Below are positions 18,649 through 35,005 of a stretch of 64,000 bases of DNA, in pieces. A program made the translations under genes and the position numbers. The stretch is from assembly GCA_035605695.1 (NCBI GenBank), contig DATNGZ010000072.1:62001-126000 (forward strand), given 5' to 3'. A model generated the notes under the pieces. The model had not been told where the DNA came from, searched no databases, and worked only from the letters and a program-made list of their open reading frames with translations. Numbering within the stretch: the first letter of the stretch is position 1; the number at the start of each line of letters is the position of its first letter. This DNA is from VRUE01 sp035605695. Its GTDB lineage: Bacteria > Actinomycetota > Thermoleophilia > Solirubrobacterales > 70-9.

Positions 18649-19125
18649 ATGAGCCGACCGATCCTCGCAGTCGACATTGATGGCGTCATCTCCCTTTTCG
18701 GAGCGGAGACCCCGCCGGACCGATCTTTCACCCGGCTCGAGCTGGTCGACGGCGTGCCGCATCTGATCTCGCTCCCCTGCGGGGACCGCCTGCAGCGACT
18801 GAGCGAGCACTTCGAGCTTGTCTGGGCCAGCGGCTGGGAGGACAAAGCAAACTTCTATTTGCCCTCGCTGCTGGGACTGCCGGAGCTGCCGCACGTGACC
18901 TTCGATGGGGCCGTCGCCGCCGGCGGCGCCCACTGGAAGCTGGGTCCACTGGGCGAGTACGCGACCGGCCGCGCGCTTGCCTGGATCGACGACAACTTCG
19001 ACCAGAGCTGCTTCGAGTGGGCAGAGGGACGTGAGCAACCGACGCTGCTCGTTCCCACCGAGACACACCTTGGCCTCGAGGAGGCCCACGTGGGCGCCCT
19101 CGAGGCCTGGGTGCGCACTCTCTAA
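18649..19125 (+). CDS. HAD-superfamily hydrolase-like protein
   Basis: 158 aa starting MSRPILAVDIDGVISLFG; the DIDG at residues 9-12 is the HAD nucleophile motif. A later segment, LAWIDDNFDQ, fits motif IV with paired acidic residues. Such short HADs in actinobacteria are often annotated as SAK-type or secondary-metabolism HADs, without a known substrate. It starts 13 bp after rpsG on the same strand, so it is probably cotranscribed. Confidence 0.8.
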   Translation: MSRPILAVDIDGVISLFGAETPPDRSFTRLELVDGVPHLISLPCGDRLQRLSEHFELVWASGWEDKANFYLPSLLGLPELPHVTFDGAVAAGGAHWKLGPLGEYATGRALAWIDDNFDQSCFEWAEGREQPTLLVPTETHLGLEEAHVGALEAWVRTL

Positions 19126-19162
19126 AGAGTCATGGTCGCGGCGCTAACGCCCGGACTGACTC

Positions 19163-19903
19163 CTACACAAACCCCCATTTGAGGCCTGCGTGCGTTCCGG
19201 TGAGTTTCCACTTCATGCCGCCCACGAAGTAAGCGGTATTAAATCCGTAGCGCAATCTGTCGGTGGGTTCGAATAATTGCTGGATGGCGATGTTCGCCTT
19301 GATTAATGGTTCGAGCTTTTTCCCGTCACGATTGAGGTCGCCTTCTTTGACTTCCCAGACAGGGTTACCGGTGATGTCCACTTTCAGAGGAAGGGGGCAT
19401 CCTTTACCGCCTACAAAGATGATAGTGGCTAGTTTAGTTAGCACATCGGGCGAACCTAAAATATAGGTAGCCCCGTTATGTAATATCACTAACAGGCTGG
19501 CAAGTATCGTGATATGGCCAGCCGCGTTTTTTTCTCCTTTTTCAATTTCGCAGGGGAGTTTTTCACCTTTTTTGCCTTCTTCTGCTTCTTTTTCCGATAC
19601 TTCTTCAGACGTTGTGCATTCTTCGAATAAGAGTTCTACTAACGCTTTTCCTTCGATGCCGCTGAGAATTTTTCCTTCGGGGATCGTGTATTTGGGACAG
19701 GCAACTTCGGCATGCAGAACGGGCACGACGAGCCTGATCTGTCCATCCGACGTCCCAGCGGCAAAGGTCTTGCCAGTCGCTAAGGGACCTGATTCTTCGA
19801 TCTTGATTCCGCCTTCGGCCTGACTGCTCGCCGGCCCAGCGGCCATCAGTCCGAGTGCAGACAGGAGCAAGGCGCCGAGAACCCTGAGCGGGTGCTTTCG
19901 CAT
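19163..19903 (-). CDS. secreted protein of unknown function
   Basis: 246 aa with a signal peptide (MRKHPLRVLGALLLSALGLM, then AGPASSQA cleavage). The mature part has Cys residues in CPKYTIPEG, EECTTSEE, LPCEIEKG and GKGCPLPLKVD, perhaps paired, and ends in a Trp/Gly-rich segment (GGMKWKLTG). Base composition is clearly less GC-rich than its neighbours, suggesting transfer or relaxed selection. I do not recognise a family; similar exported orphans are common in Solirubrobacterales. Confidence 0.7.
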   Translation of the reverse strand: MRKHPLRVLGALLLSALGLMAAGPASSQAEGGIKIEESGPLATGKTFAAGTSDGQIRLVVPVLHAEVACPKYTIPEGKILSGIEGKALVELLFEECTTSEEVSEKEAEEGKKGEKLPCEIEKGEKNAAGHITILASLLVILHNGATYILGSPDVLTKLATIIFVGGKGCPLPLKVDITGNPVWEVKEGDLNRDGKKLEPLIKANIAIQQLFEPTDRLRYGFNTAYFVGGMKWKLTGTHAGLKWGFV

Positions 19904-20078
19904 GTGACTTCTCCTTATGAGGCACGGGGGGAGGCCCCCGTGCGATAGCTATCATTGTCCGGACGGGATCCGGATGGTCAGAAGATCTCTACTGGTCGGT
20001 TGCTGGTCAAGGTTTGCCGCCCGATGTTTTCTATCCCGCGGCCCCTGACGCGGCATCGCATCCCCTACACTCCTCCGG

Positions 20079-20429
20079 ATGCAAGGGTTCTGGCCGATTT
20101 TCTTTCTGCTGGTCGTGCTGAAGATCCCGGTCTTCGCCTCAATAGCCCTGATCTGGTGGGCCAGCCGGGAACCAGAACCCGAGCCCGCAACAGATGAGGA
20201 CGGCGGCAGCCCCAAGCGCTGGAACCCACAGCCAAAGCTCCCCAGAGGCCCACGCCGAGGACCTCATACAGGCGGCGCCGCGAGAAGGCGCCGGGGTGCC
20301 CCTCTCGCGCAGCGGCGTCCTGGTTTTCGCACAGACCGCTCACCGAGAGAGCTTCCGCACACGGCGAAAACCCCAGCAAGCGAGAGGGGCACCCCGGTGC
20401 CTTCCCCGCCCCCCGCTCAAACCCGCTGA
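20079..20429 (+). CDS. small single-pass membrane protein, C-terminus altered by repeat PE3
   Basis: The first ~65 residues look genuine: MQGFWPIFFLLVVLKIPVFA forms one membrane segment, then IWWASREPEPEPATDEDGG and a Pro/Arg-rich stretch. This is a common layout of small actinobacterial membrane proteins. The frame then enters palindromic element PE3-D (20287-20401) and continues to 20429, so the last ~48 residues come from or beyond the repeat. The native stop was probably displaced. Confidence 0.5.
   Translation: MQGFWPIFFLLVVLKIPVFASIALIWWASREPEPEPATDEDGGSPKRWNPQPKLPRGPRRGPHTGGAARRRRGAPLAQRRPGFRTDRSPRELPHTAKTPASERGTPVPSPPPAQTR
20287..20401 (+). repeat. palindromic element PE3, copy D
   Basis: 115 bp with outer inverted arms (GGCGCCGGGGTGCCCCTCTC with its near-complement at the other end) and an asymmetric interior. 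Core words GCGCAGCGGCGTC, TTTTCGCACAGACC and CCCAGCAAGCG are shared with copy E at 24184-24305. It lies 15 bp past the stop of the monooxygenase gene and inside the end of the small membrane-protein gene. It may act as a terminator, but its complexity exceeds that of a simple hairpin. Confidence 0.75.
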
Positions 20430-21736
20430 GCAGCTCTCTTCCGCTCGCGCTTGATCTCCCGCAAGTAAGGCTGGAAATCGACCTGAATCGTGTGCCTCTT
20501 GGAGGCGACGTAGCGCTTCTTCATCTTCTTTTCCGCTTCGTCGATCTCCGCACGCATCGCCGCCGGCGAGGGCAGCGTCCCGCGCCCACTGAGCAGGTCA
20601 GCGACCCACTCCGCCTGCGCCTCGGCCAGCGGCATGATCGCCCCGAGCGGCTGGATCAAGCCGATGAAATAGAGCCCCGGGTGGTCCACAGAGGCGACGC
20701 GACGGTAGAGCGGCAGGCGGTTGCCCGCGGCTGAAACCAGGTTCTCGTCGAAGAAGGGAAAGGTGATCCGGTAGCCGGTGCAGTAGACGACGAGGTCGAT
20801 CTCCTCCTCGCTGCCATCGACGAAGCGGACCGTTCGCCCACCGTTGAAGCGGTCGAGGTTGGGCTTGACCGCGATGTCGCCGTGGCCGAGCCGCGAGAGC
20901 AGCTCGGCAGAGACGGTCGGATGCGCCTCAAGCAGCTTGTGGTCGGGCTTGGGCAAGCCGTAGGCCGTCATGTCGCCGGCGGTCAGCCCCAGCATGCGAC
21001 CGAGCACGAAGCGCTGCACCGAGAGGGGCATCAGGGTCAGCATCTTCGAGGCCGCTTCGTCGGTTGGTTTGCCGTTCAGGTACTTGGGCATGACGTAGGC
21101 GCCGCGCCGCATCGCGAGGAAGGTCTTATCGGCGATCCGCGATGCCTCGACCGCGATATCGGTCGCCGAGTTGCCGATCCCCAGAACCAGCACCCGCTTG
21201 TCGCGAAGGACCTCGGGCTCGCGGTAGTGGTGGACGTGGATCTGCTCGCCCTCGAACTCCTCCGAGCCGGGAAAGGCCGGCTCCGGCCAGCGCGGGTCCC
21301 AGTGGTGCCCGTTGGCGACCAGGACCGCCCGGTAGAGGTGCGCCTCGCTCTTGCCATCGGCATCCTCGACAACGACCTCCCACTCGCCATCGACCGGCGC
21401 GACGCTCTTGACCTCGGCGCGAAAGCGGATCTTCTCCCGCAGGCCGAAGTGGTCTACGTAGTCATCGAAGTAGCGGGCGATCTGGAAGTGATTCGGGTAG
21501 TCCGGATAGTCATCCGGCATCGGGTAGGTCCTGTAGGCCATCAACCCACGCGAGGTATTGATGTGCAGCGAGCGATACGCCGACGACATCTCATTGTCGT
21601 TTTCGTAGCGCCAGTTGCCGCCGACCTCAGACCCCTTCTCGAAGCAGTAAAAGGGGATGCCCCGCGCGTTCAGCACCTGACAAGCAGCAATCCCCGAAGA
21701 GCCCGCTCCGATAACGCAAGTCTTCTTACTGGCCAT
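20417..21736 (-). CDS. flavin-containing monooxygenase
   Basis: 439-aa FAD/NADPH oxygenase of the FMO/Baeyer-Villiger superfamily. The FAD Rossmann motif VIGAGSSGIAA lies at residues 8-18, followed by EKGSEVGGNWRYENDN, a hallmark. The NADPH site is VLGIGNSATDIA near residue 185; the region around FEGEQIHVHHYREP corresponds to the FMO fingerprint. The end, with AEAQAEWVADLLSG, is typical. Substrate unknown. No partner gene is adjacent on this strand. Confidence 0.9.
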   Translation of the reverse strand: MASKKTCVIGAGSSGIAACQVLNARGIPFYCFEKGSEVGGNWRYENDNEMSSAYRSLHINTSRGLMAYRTYPMPDDYPDYPNHFQIARYFDDYVDHFGLREKIRFRAEVKSVAPVDGEWEVVVEDADGKSEAHLYRAVLVANGHHWDPRWPEPAFPGSEEFEGEQIHVHHYREPEVLRDKRVLVLGIGNSATDIAVEASRIADKTFLAMRRGAYVMPKYLNGKPTDEAASKMLTLMPLSVQRFVLGRMLGLTAGDMTAYGLPKPDHKLLEAHPTVSAELLSRLGHGDIAVKPNLDRFNGGRTVRFVDGSEEEIDLVVYCTGYRITFPFFDENLVSAAGNRLPLYRRVASVDHPGLYFIGLIQPLGAIMPLAEAQAEWVADLLSGRGTLPSPAAMRAEIDEAEKKMKKRYVASKRHTIQVDFQPYLREIKRERKRAAQRV

Positions 21737-21752
21737 CCGGCCAATCTACCGA

Positions 21753-21829
21753 GAGGACGGGGCGCCCGTCCGACGGAACTTGTGAGCGAGCGAAGCGAGC
21801 GGGTTCCGGCGGATGGGCACCCCGTCCTC
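21753..21829. repeat. 77-bp inverted repeat upstream of the monooxygenase
   Basis: Arms GAGGACGGGG...CCGTCC-type on the left and the near-complement ending CCCCGTCCTC on the right, around a GAGCGAGCGAAGCGAGCG centre. It sits just upstream of the monooxygenase start and 109 bp before the divergent secreted gene. Only one copy is visible here. It could be a dispersed palindrome or a terminator for transcription from outside. Confidence 0.55.
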
Positions 21830-21937
21830 CTGACGCAGAGGGGGTGAGGAGGTCCACCCCTAGGGCCCGTAGTCGAAGCGGGAAATCGGCCCGAAGCTTG
21901 GTCCATCGGATCACAAACCCAACGAAAGGAACCTCCG

Positions 21938-22585
21938 ATGACCAGCAAGACCCGTTCATTCCGTCCCTCCCCCGCCCTCGTGATCGCCTGCATCGCGCTG
22001 TTCGCCGCCCTTACCGGCAGCGCCATCGCCGCCGGCGTCGGCAAGAACACCGTCCGTTCGCCGCAGATCGTCGACGGCACGATCCGCACGGTCGACCTCC
22101 GCGACAACGCGGTCGCCGCCGGCAAGATCGCCCCCGACGCGGTCGACACGACCGAGATCGCCGAGAACGGCGTCGATTCTTCCGACGTCGCGCCGGAGAC
22201 CCTGACCGCGGCCGACCTGGGCCCTGCCTCGGTCACCTCGTCGGAGGTAGCCGACCAGTCCCTGACCGCCAACGACCTCGGCCCCGACTCAGTCGGTTCG
22301 AGCGAGCTCCAGGCCGGAGCCGTCCGCGCCTCCGAGCTAGGAACGATCATCGCGGTCTCGAACAGCACGACGATCAAAACCGGCAACAACGCCAGCGTCA
22401 GCGTCGATTGCCCCACGGGCACCGTCGCGATCAGCGGTGGCAACACGGCGGGCGACTACCGCGTAGCCGCCACAGGCGCCCAGCGCACGGGCAACGGCTG
22501 GATAGCCCACGCCCACAGCTACGCCCCAGCCGACACCAGCCTCACTGTCTACGCCTACTGCCTCCAGGGCGGCAGCAGCAACTAG
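21938..22585 (+). CDS. secreted pseudo-repeat protein
   Basis: 215 aa with a signal peptide or anchor (PALVIACIALFAALTGSAIA). About 110 residues of imperfect ~10-residue repeats follow, of the type NAVAAGKIAPDAVDT, ETLTAADLGPASVTS and QSLTANDLGPDSVGS, probably a beta-solenoid. The C-terminal domain contains two Cys (VDCPTGTV, YAYCLQGG). Such proteins are abundant in Thermoleophilia, function unknown. AAAGGAACC before the ATG is a suitable RBS. Confidence 0.85.
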   Translation: MTSKTRSFRPSPALVIACIALFAALTGSAIAAGVGKNTVRSPQIVDGTIRTVDLRDNAVAAGKIAPDAVDTTEIAENGVDSSDVAPETLTAADLGPASVTSSEVADQSLTANDLGPDSVGSSELQAGAVRASELGTIIAVSNSTTIKTGNNASVSVDCPTGTVAISGGNTAGDYRVAATGAQRTGNGWIAHAHSYAPADTSLTVYAYCLQGGSSN

Positions 22586-22605
22586 ACCGCTCCTCCCAGC
22601 TAAAG

Positions 22606-22635
22606 AAAAGGCCGGGGCATCTGCCCCGGCCTTTT
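22606..22635. terminator. bidirectional rho-independent terminator
   Basis: A 14-bp perfect stem (AAAAGGCCGGGGCA with TGCCCCGGCCTTTT) with a minimal loop and flanking A and T runs, between two convergent genes (stops at 22585 and 22656). The A/T tails at both ends allow it to work in both directions. Confidence 0.9.
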
Positions 22636-22655
22636 CTCGTTCAGTGGAGTTGAAG

Positions 22656-24014
22656 CTAGTGCTTCTTGCCTTTGCCGTGGCCGGCTTTGTGATGGCCTTT
22701 TTTGGGCTGTTTGACCACGAAGGTGTGGACTTCGCTTTTAGCCGTGCCGCCGGTACCGGTAGGCGTGAACGTAATCCGGATCTTGAGGTTCAGCTTGCCC
22801 TTCGTCTGCAGCGTCTTCACCGCCGGCCCGGTGAGTTTTAGACTCAGCGTGTTGGGCCCGGGCGTAACCGCCTGCGTCAGCCGCTTGATCAGTGCCGGCC
22901 GCTTGCACTTGCCTCTCTTGCCTTTCGCCGAGGATTTCGCGTTTTTCCCCGCGCACTTCGCTTTCGGATGAGCTGCTCTTGAGAGGGCAGCACCATCCTG
23001 GCCAGCGGAGCTGCTGCCGGCTTCCTCGTCCAGCACGCTTTCAGCGATCACGTTGCCGGCGCTGTCGAAGACGATTTTCACCTGGACAACGTGGCACCCT
23101 TTGGCGCAGCTGATCCGCGGTTCGATTTTGAAGTTGTTCGACGGCGGAGTCACGCAGTGCTCGTTGGGATCGCGCACCTGACCGGGAGGACAGGCCGGCA
23201 GCGCTGCGCCCGCGCCTGCTTTCACCAGTTCGACGAGCTGGGCAACAAGGTTGCCTTCAGCGGCTTCCAGAGCCGAGCCACCCGTGCGTCCCGCCCAGTT
23301 CTGCCAGTACGGCAGGTAGGCGGGGTCGCCGTTGTAGTCGACAAACTCAAGCGGCTTGCCGTCGTTGATCAGCTTCTGCAGCACACCCTGCCAGTCGAGA
23401 TCATCAGCGGTGCCGACGGTGTTGTCGGCACCGGGGTCGATACCGGTGTTGAACGGGGTTTGGGCCCAAACGCTGCTCGGGATGCCCTCGTTGAGTTCAT
23501 TGTCGTGTGGCACGTCGTCGGCCACGAGAACGACCACGCCGCGGGCGCCAGGGCGCCAGCCGACAGCTGGATTCACATCGCTCTCATAGAGACTTCTCCC
23601 GTAGGCCTCCGGGCTGTCGCCGCCGCCATTGGCTTCCAGACCCAAGAGCGCGGCGCTGATCGCCGACTGGTTGGAGGTGATCGGCACGTGGAGGGTCCAA
23701 GGCGCGAACCCGTCCCCGATGCCGTATTCGAATTCCCCAGGATTGACGACGTCGTTGTAATCGCTCACCTCAGAGAGGCCGAACTGAACGTCCGGAAGCG
23801 AGGCGCCGATCTGCGTCATCGCTTCCTGGATCTGGGCCTGAGCTTCGTCAATGGCGCCGCCCATCGAGCCCGTGGTGTCGAAGACAAACATCACGTCGGT
23901 ATGGGCGGGCGTTGCCGCCTTTGCCTGGTTTGGCAGCGTGAACGCCAGAGCCGCCACGCCCAGCACGAAAATAGCGGCAGCGTAATGCCACCGAGTGACA
24001 ACGGAAAGTCTCAC
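22656..24014 (-). CDS. secreted von Willebrand factor A domain protein
   Basis: 452 aa from GTG 24014, which has GGAGG eight bases upstream; a longer frame upstream lacks such a site. Residues ~8-35 form a signal peptide (YAAAIFVLGVAALAFTLP, then NQAKAA). The vWA domain begins TDVMFVFDTTGSMGGAI, with the MIDAS DTTGS and later the DDVPHDNEL acidic segment. The C-terminal third is basic with Cys pairs (ISCAKGCHVV) and ends in a His/Lys/Gly-rich tail (KKGHHKAGHGKGKKH). Probably an exported adhesion or metal-dependent protein-binding factor. Confidence 0.85.
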   Translation of the reverse strand: MRLSVVTRWHYAAAIFVLGVAALAFTLPNQAKAATPAHTDVMFVFDTTGSMGGAIDEAQAQIQEAMTQIGASLPDVQFGLSEVSDYNDVVNPGEFEYGIGDGFAPWTLHVPITSNQSAISAALLGLEANGGGDSPEAYGRSLYESDVNPAVGWRPGARGVVVLVADDVPHDNELNEGIPSSVWAQTPFNTGIDPGADNTVGTADDLDWQGVLQKLINDGKPLEFVDYNGDPAYLPYWQNWAGRTGGSALEAAEGNLVAQLVELVKAGAGAALPACPPGQVRDPNEHCVTPPSNNFKIEPRISCAKGCHVVQVKIVFDSAGNVIAESVLDEEAGSSSAGQDGAALSRAAHPKAKCAGKNAKSSAKGKRGKCKRPALIKRLTQAVTPGPNTLSLKLTGPAVKTLQTKGKLNLKIRITFTPTGTGGTAKSEVHTFVVKQPKKGHHKAGHGKGKKH

Positions 24015-24183
24015 AGGAACGGCCTCCCCAATCAGTTGACGATCAGCAATCAAAGTCAGTGAAAACAACTCGCAACAACGACCCTAACTTGCGCCCCGGC
24101 GAACAGCAAAGCTCACGGTCCTTGAGCGGCAAGCCCAAAGCTCAACCCGACGTGGATGTCGTCGCCCGGCTTTCGGGCGCAAA

Positions 24184-24305
24184 GGAGGGGCCGGGTGCCC
24201 CTCCCGCGCAGCGGCGTCATGTTTTTCGCACAGACCACTCAGCGAGTGATACGGAAGTCCGCGGCGAAAAACCCAGCAAGCGGGAGGGGCACCCGGCCCC
24301 TCCCC
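24184..24305 (+). repeat. palindromic element PE3, copy E (6 bp past rpoC)
   Basis: 122 bp related to copy D: arms GGAGGGGCCGGGTGCCCCTC and near-complement, with shared words GCGCAGCGGCGTCATG, TTTTTCGCACAGACCA and ACCCAGCAAGCGGG. It begins six bases beyond the rpoC stop codon. In the 24015-24183 stretch between the vWA start and this element I see no gene. Confidence 0.75.
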
Positions 24306-24311
24306 CACAAC

Positions 24312-31951
<7,640 letters not shown>

Positions 31952-32107
31952 GACGGGCGACTCCTCAGAAGGTCAGAGGGACGTTAGGGACAGCGCAGAT
32001 ATTGGGCAGGGAACTCAACTGGGCGCGACCGCGAAAAATAACACACGGCCGCGCTCTACCGCAGATTTGGCTCCCTGCCAGGGTTCCAACCGCGGTCGAT
32101 GCGAGGT

Positions 32108-32500
32108 TTACTTGAGCTCGACTGTGGCGCCGGCCTCCTCGAGCTCGGCCTTCAGCTTGTCGGCCTCTTCGCGCTCGATGCCCTCCTTGATCGCCTTCGG
32201 AGCCTCGTCGACCATCGCCTTAGCCTCTTTCAGGCCGAGCCCGGTCGCCGCGCGGACGACCTTGATGACCGGCACCTTCTGGCCGCCGACCTCGGTCAGT
32301 ACTACGTCGACCGTGGAGGACTCCTCCTCGGCGCCGCCGCCATCGGCGGGAGCGCCGGCAGCGGCAGGGGCCGCGGCGGCGACGGCAGTAGCGGAGACGC
32401 CGAACTCCTCCTCCAAAGCTTTGATCCGCTCGGAGAGCTCGAGCACCGAGATGCTCTTCAGCTCCTCGATCCAGTCCTCGGTTGAAATCTTGGTAGCCAT
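32108..32500 (-). CDS. rplL: 50S ribosomal protein L7/L12
   Basis: Stalk protein that recruits translation factors. N-terminal dimer domain (ISVLELSERIKALEEEFGVS), Ala/Pro hinge (AAAAPAAAGAPADGG) and C-terminal factor-binding domain (KIKVVRAATGLGLKEAKAMV-like) are all visible in 130 aa. It starts right after rplJ. Confidence 0.98.
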   Translation of the reverse strand: MATKISTEDWIEELKSISVLELSERIKALEEEFGVSATAVAAAAPAAAGAPADGGGAEEESSTVDVVLTEVGGQKVPVIKVVRAATGLGLKEAKAMVDEAPKAIKEGIEREEADKLKAELEEAGATVELK

Positions 32501-33190
32501 CTACTCCTCTTCCTTGCTCGCATCGTCGTTTGAAGTCTCATCGTCACTGGAAGTCTCTACCTCTGCCTCTGCCTCGGCTGCAGGGGCGTCGTCGGCAGCC
32601 GTCGTCTCCTCGGCGGTCTCTGCTACCGCGGGCGCCTCCTCGGCCTTGGCCTCTGCCGCCGGAGCCTCGCCAGACACGAGGCCCTGCTCGGCGATCTGAC
32701 CGAGCTGCGAAGCGAGACCTTGGATCAGCGAACCGAGTCCACGGACCAAGCCGGTCAGCGGACTGGCGACGACGCCGGCGAACTGGCCGATCAGGACTTC
32801 GCGGCCGGGCAGCTTGGCGATCGCCTGGAAGCGGTCCTCGTCGAGACTGAGGCCTTCCATGAAGCCGCCCTTGAAGGTGAGAACGTCGTTCGCTTTGCTG
32901 AAGCTCGAGATCGTCTTCGCCGCCTGGGCGGTGTCGCCGCGCACGAAGGTCAACGCGGTCGGGCCCTTGAGCAGCTCACCGAGGCGCTCCTCGCCCGCTT
33001 TGTCGGCGGCGATTTTGCTCAGCCGGTTCTTGACGATGCGGAAGCTTGCGTCGGACTCACGCAGCTTGGCGCGCAGTTCAGCCGCCTGGGGAACGCTGAT
33101 CCCCTTGTAGTCGACCGCGAAAATCGCCTCAGATGCCTCGATCTGGGCGGCGATCTCCTCGATTGTGGCTGACTTCTCGTCTCGGTTCAT
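32501..33190 (-). CDS. rplJ: 50S ribosomal protein L10 with acidic tail
   Basis: Stalk base that holds L7/L12 dimers. The first ~175 residues match L10 (ATIEEIAAQIEASEAIFAVD, then YKGISVPQAAELRAKLRE). Some 55 residues of Ala/Glu/Asp follow, ending DETSNDDASKEEE, beyond the normal L7/L12-binding helix. Such tails recur in S5, S17, L5 and SecE of this genome. Confidence 0.97.
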   Translation of the reverse strand: MNRDEKSATIEEIAAQIEASEAIFAVDYKGISVPQAAELRAKLRESDASFRIVKNRLSKIAADKAGEERLGELLKGPTALTFVRGDTAQAAKTISSFSKANDVLTFKGGFMEGLSLDEDRFQAIAKLPGREVLIGQFAGVVASPLTGLVRGLGSLIQGLASQLGQIAEQGLVSGEAPAAEAKAEEAPAVAETAEETTAADDAPAAEAEAEVETSSDDETSNDDASKEEE

Positions 33191-33254
33191 TCGTCTACCT
33201 GCATCGGAGTTACGGGCTCGGCCCGGCCGATGGTCTCGGGTGCGACGGCGCAGT

Positions 33255-33998
33255 CTAGGCCGTTACGGGTTCCTCTGCTGCCTGGGGCGCGCCATCGGCA
33301 TCGCGGGCCCCTACCTTGGAGGCGTCGACCCGGATCCCTGGGCCCATCGTCGTGCTCAGTGTGCAGGAGACGATGTAGCGGCCTTTTGCCGCAGAGGGCT
33401 TGGCGCGGACGATCTCCTCCATCACCACGGTGAAGTTGTCTTGCAGTTTGTCGGCGTCAAGGCTGGCCTTGCCGATCGCCAGGTGGACGATCGCCTGGCG
33501 GTCGGTGCGGTACTCGACCTTGCCCGCCTTGGACTCGCTGACCGCTTTCTCGACGTCGTCGGTGACCGTGCCGACCTTCGGGTTGGGCATCTTGCCCTGG
33601 GGGCCGAGGACGCGGCCGAGCTTGCCGACCGTTCCCATCATCTGGGGCGTGGAGATCGCCACGTCGAAGTCGGTCCAACCCTCCTCCTCGACTTTCTTCG
33701 CCAAGTCGTCGCCGCCGACGAAGTCGGCACCGGCCGCTTCGGCGTCGCGCGCCTGCTGCCCTTGGGCGAAGACGGCGACGGTGACGTCCTTGCCGAGCCC
33801 GTGGGGAAGCGCCAGGGTGCCGCGCAGCTGCTCCTCGGCGTGGCGGACGTTGACCCCGAGCAATACGTGCAGCTCGACCGTCTCGTCAAAGTTGGCGCTG
33901 GCGGTCTCCTTGATCAGGTCGATCGCCTCAGCCGGCGGATAGGCATGCTCGCGCTCGATCTTGCCGAGCTGTTTGCGGTAGCGCTTGCCGTGAGCCAT
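33255..33998 (-). CDS. rplA: 50S ribosomal protein L1
   Basis: L1-stalk protein controlling E-site tRNA exit; often a translational repressor of its operon. 247 aa with RYRKQLGKIEREHAYPPAEA, GADFVGGDDLAKKVEEEGW and LGPQGKMPNPKVGTVT. It lies two bases after rplK. Confidence 0.98.
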   Translation of the reverse strand: MAHGKRYRKQLGKIEREHAYPPAEAIDLIKETASANFDETVELHVLLGVNVRHAEEQLRGTLALPHGLGKDVTVAVFAQGQQARDAEAAGADFVGGDDLAKKVEEEGWTDFDVAISTPQMMGTVGKLGRVLGPQGKMPNPKVGTVTDDVEKAVSESKAGKVEYRTDRQAIVHLAIGKASLDADKLQDNFTVVMEEIVRAKPSAAKGRYIVSCTLSTTMGPGIRVDASKVGARDADGAPQAAEEPVTA

Positions 33999-34000
33999 GG

Positions 34001-34423
34001 CTAATTGACGTCCACGCCCATCGAGCGGGCGGTGCCGGCGATGATTTTCGAGGCGGCGTCGAGGTCGTTGGCGTTGAGGTCGGGCATCTTGCGCTCGGCG
34101 ATCTGGCGGACCTGGTCCATCGAGATCGTCCCCACCTTGTTGACGTGGGGCTCGCCGGAGCCCTTCTTGATCCCGATCGCCTCCTTGATCAGGACCGCTG
34201 CCGGAGGCGTCTTGGTGATGAAGGTGAAGGAGCGGTCCTCGTAGACCGTGATTTCGACCGGGATGATCGTCCCGCCTTCGGACTGGGTCTGCGAGTTGAA
34301 CGCCTTGCAGAACTCCATGATGTTGACGCCGTGCTGGCCCAGCGCCGGACCCACCGGAGGGGCCGGGTTGGCCGAGCCGGCCGAGATCTGCAGCTTGATT
34401 TGTGTGAGGACTTTTTTCGCCAT
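34001..34423 (-). CDS. rplK: 50S ribosomal protein L11
   Basis: GTPase-center protein and thiostrepton site, required for RelA sensing. 140 aa; the N-terminal proline helix (SAGSANPAPPVGPALGQHGV) and the C-terminal GTARSMGVDVN are canonical. Confidence 0.98.
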   Translation of the reverse strand: MAKKVLTQIKLQISAGSANPAPPVGPALGQHGVNIMEFCKAFNSQTQSEGGTIIPVEITVYEDRSFTFITKTPPAAVLIKEAIGIKKGSGEPHVNKVGTISMDQVRQIAERKMPDLNANDLDAASKIIAGTARSMGVDVN

Positions 34424-34452
34424 CGGGATCGGAGAGGGTAGCGGGCGCCCGG

Positions 34453-34977
34453 CTAAATCTTCTTTACCTGGTCGTAGCCGACCTCGACCGGGGTCTCGCG
34501 GCCGAAGATCGAGACCAGGACCTTGAGTTTGGCGGCGTCCTCGTTGATCTCGGCAATCTCGCCCGAGAAGTCGGAGAGCGGACCGGAGACGACCTTGACC
34601 GACTCGCCGATCGAGAACTGGGCCTGGGTGCGCGGCCGCTCCGCGGTCTCGCGGTGCAGCAGCCTGTCGACCTCTGGTTTGGAGAGCGGCACCGGCTTGT
34701 TGCGCGAGCCGACGAATCCGGTCACCCCGGGCGTGTTCTTAACCAGGCCCCAAGCGTCGTCGGTCATCTCCATGTTGACCAAGACGTAGCCCGGCATCGT
34801 GCGCTTCTCTTTCGGTTCTTTCTGACCGTCTTTGCCGAGTTCCATCACCTGCTCGGTGGGGACGACGACCTGGCGCACGTTGCGGTTCTGGCTCATCGTC
34901 TGAACCCGGTGCTCGAGGTTGTGCTTGACCTTGTTCTCGTGCCCCGAGTAGGTGTTGATCACGTACCAGCGATACAT
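34453..34977 (-). CDS. nusG: transcription termination/antitermination factor NusG
   Basis: 174 aa: N-terminal NGN domain (MYRWYVINTYSGHENKVKHN, then RTMPGYVLVNMEMTDDAWGLV) and C-terminal KOW domain (FSIGESVKVVSGPLSDFSGE). It binds the RNA polymerase clamp and Rho or S10. It sits between secE and rplK as usual. Confidence 0.98.
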   Translation of the reverse strand: MYRWYVINTYSGHENKVKHNLEHRVQTMSQNRNVRQVVVPTEQVMELGKDGQKEPKEKRTMPGYVLVNMEMTDDAWGLVKNTPGVTGFVGSRNKPVPLSKPEVDRLLHRETAERPRTQAQFSIGESVKVVSGPLSDFSGEIAEINEDAAKLKVLVSIFGRETPVEVGYDQVKKI

Positions 34978-35005
34978 GCTTTAGAAGCCTTTGTTCGGAG
35001 ATCCG

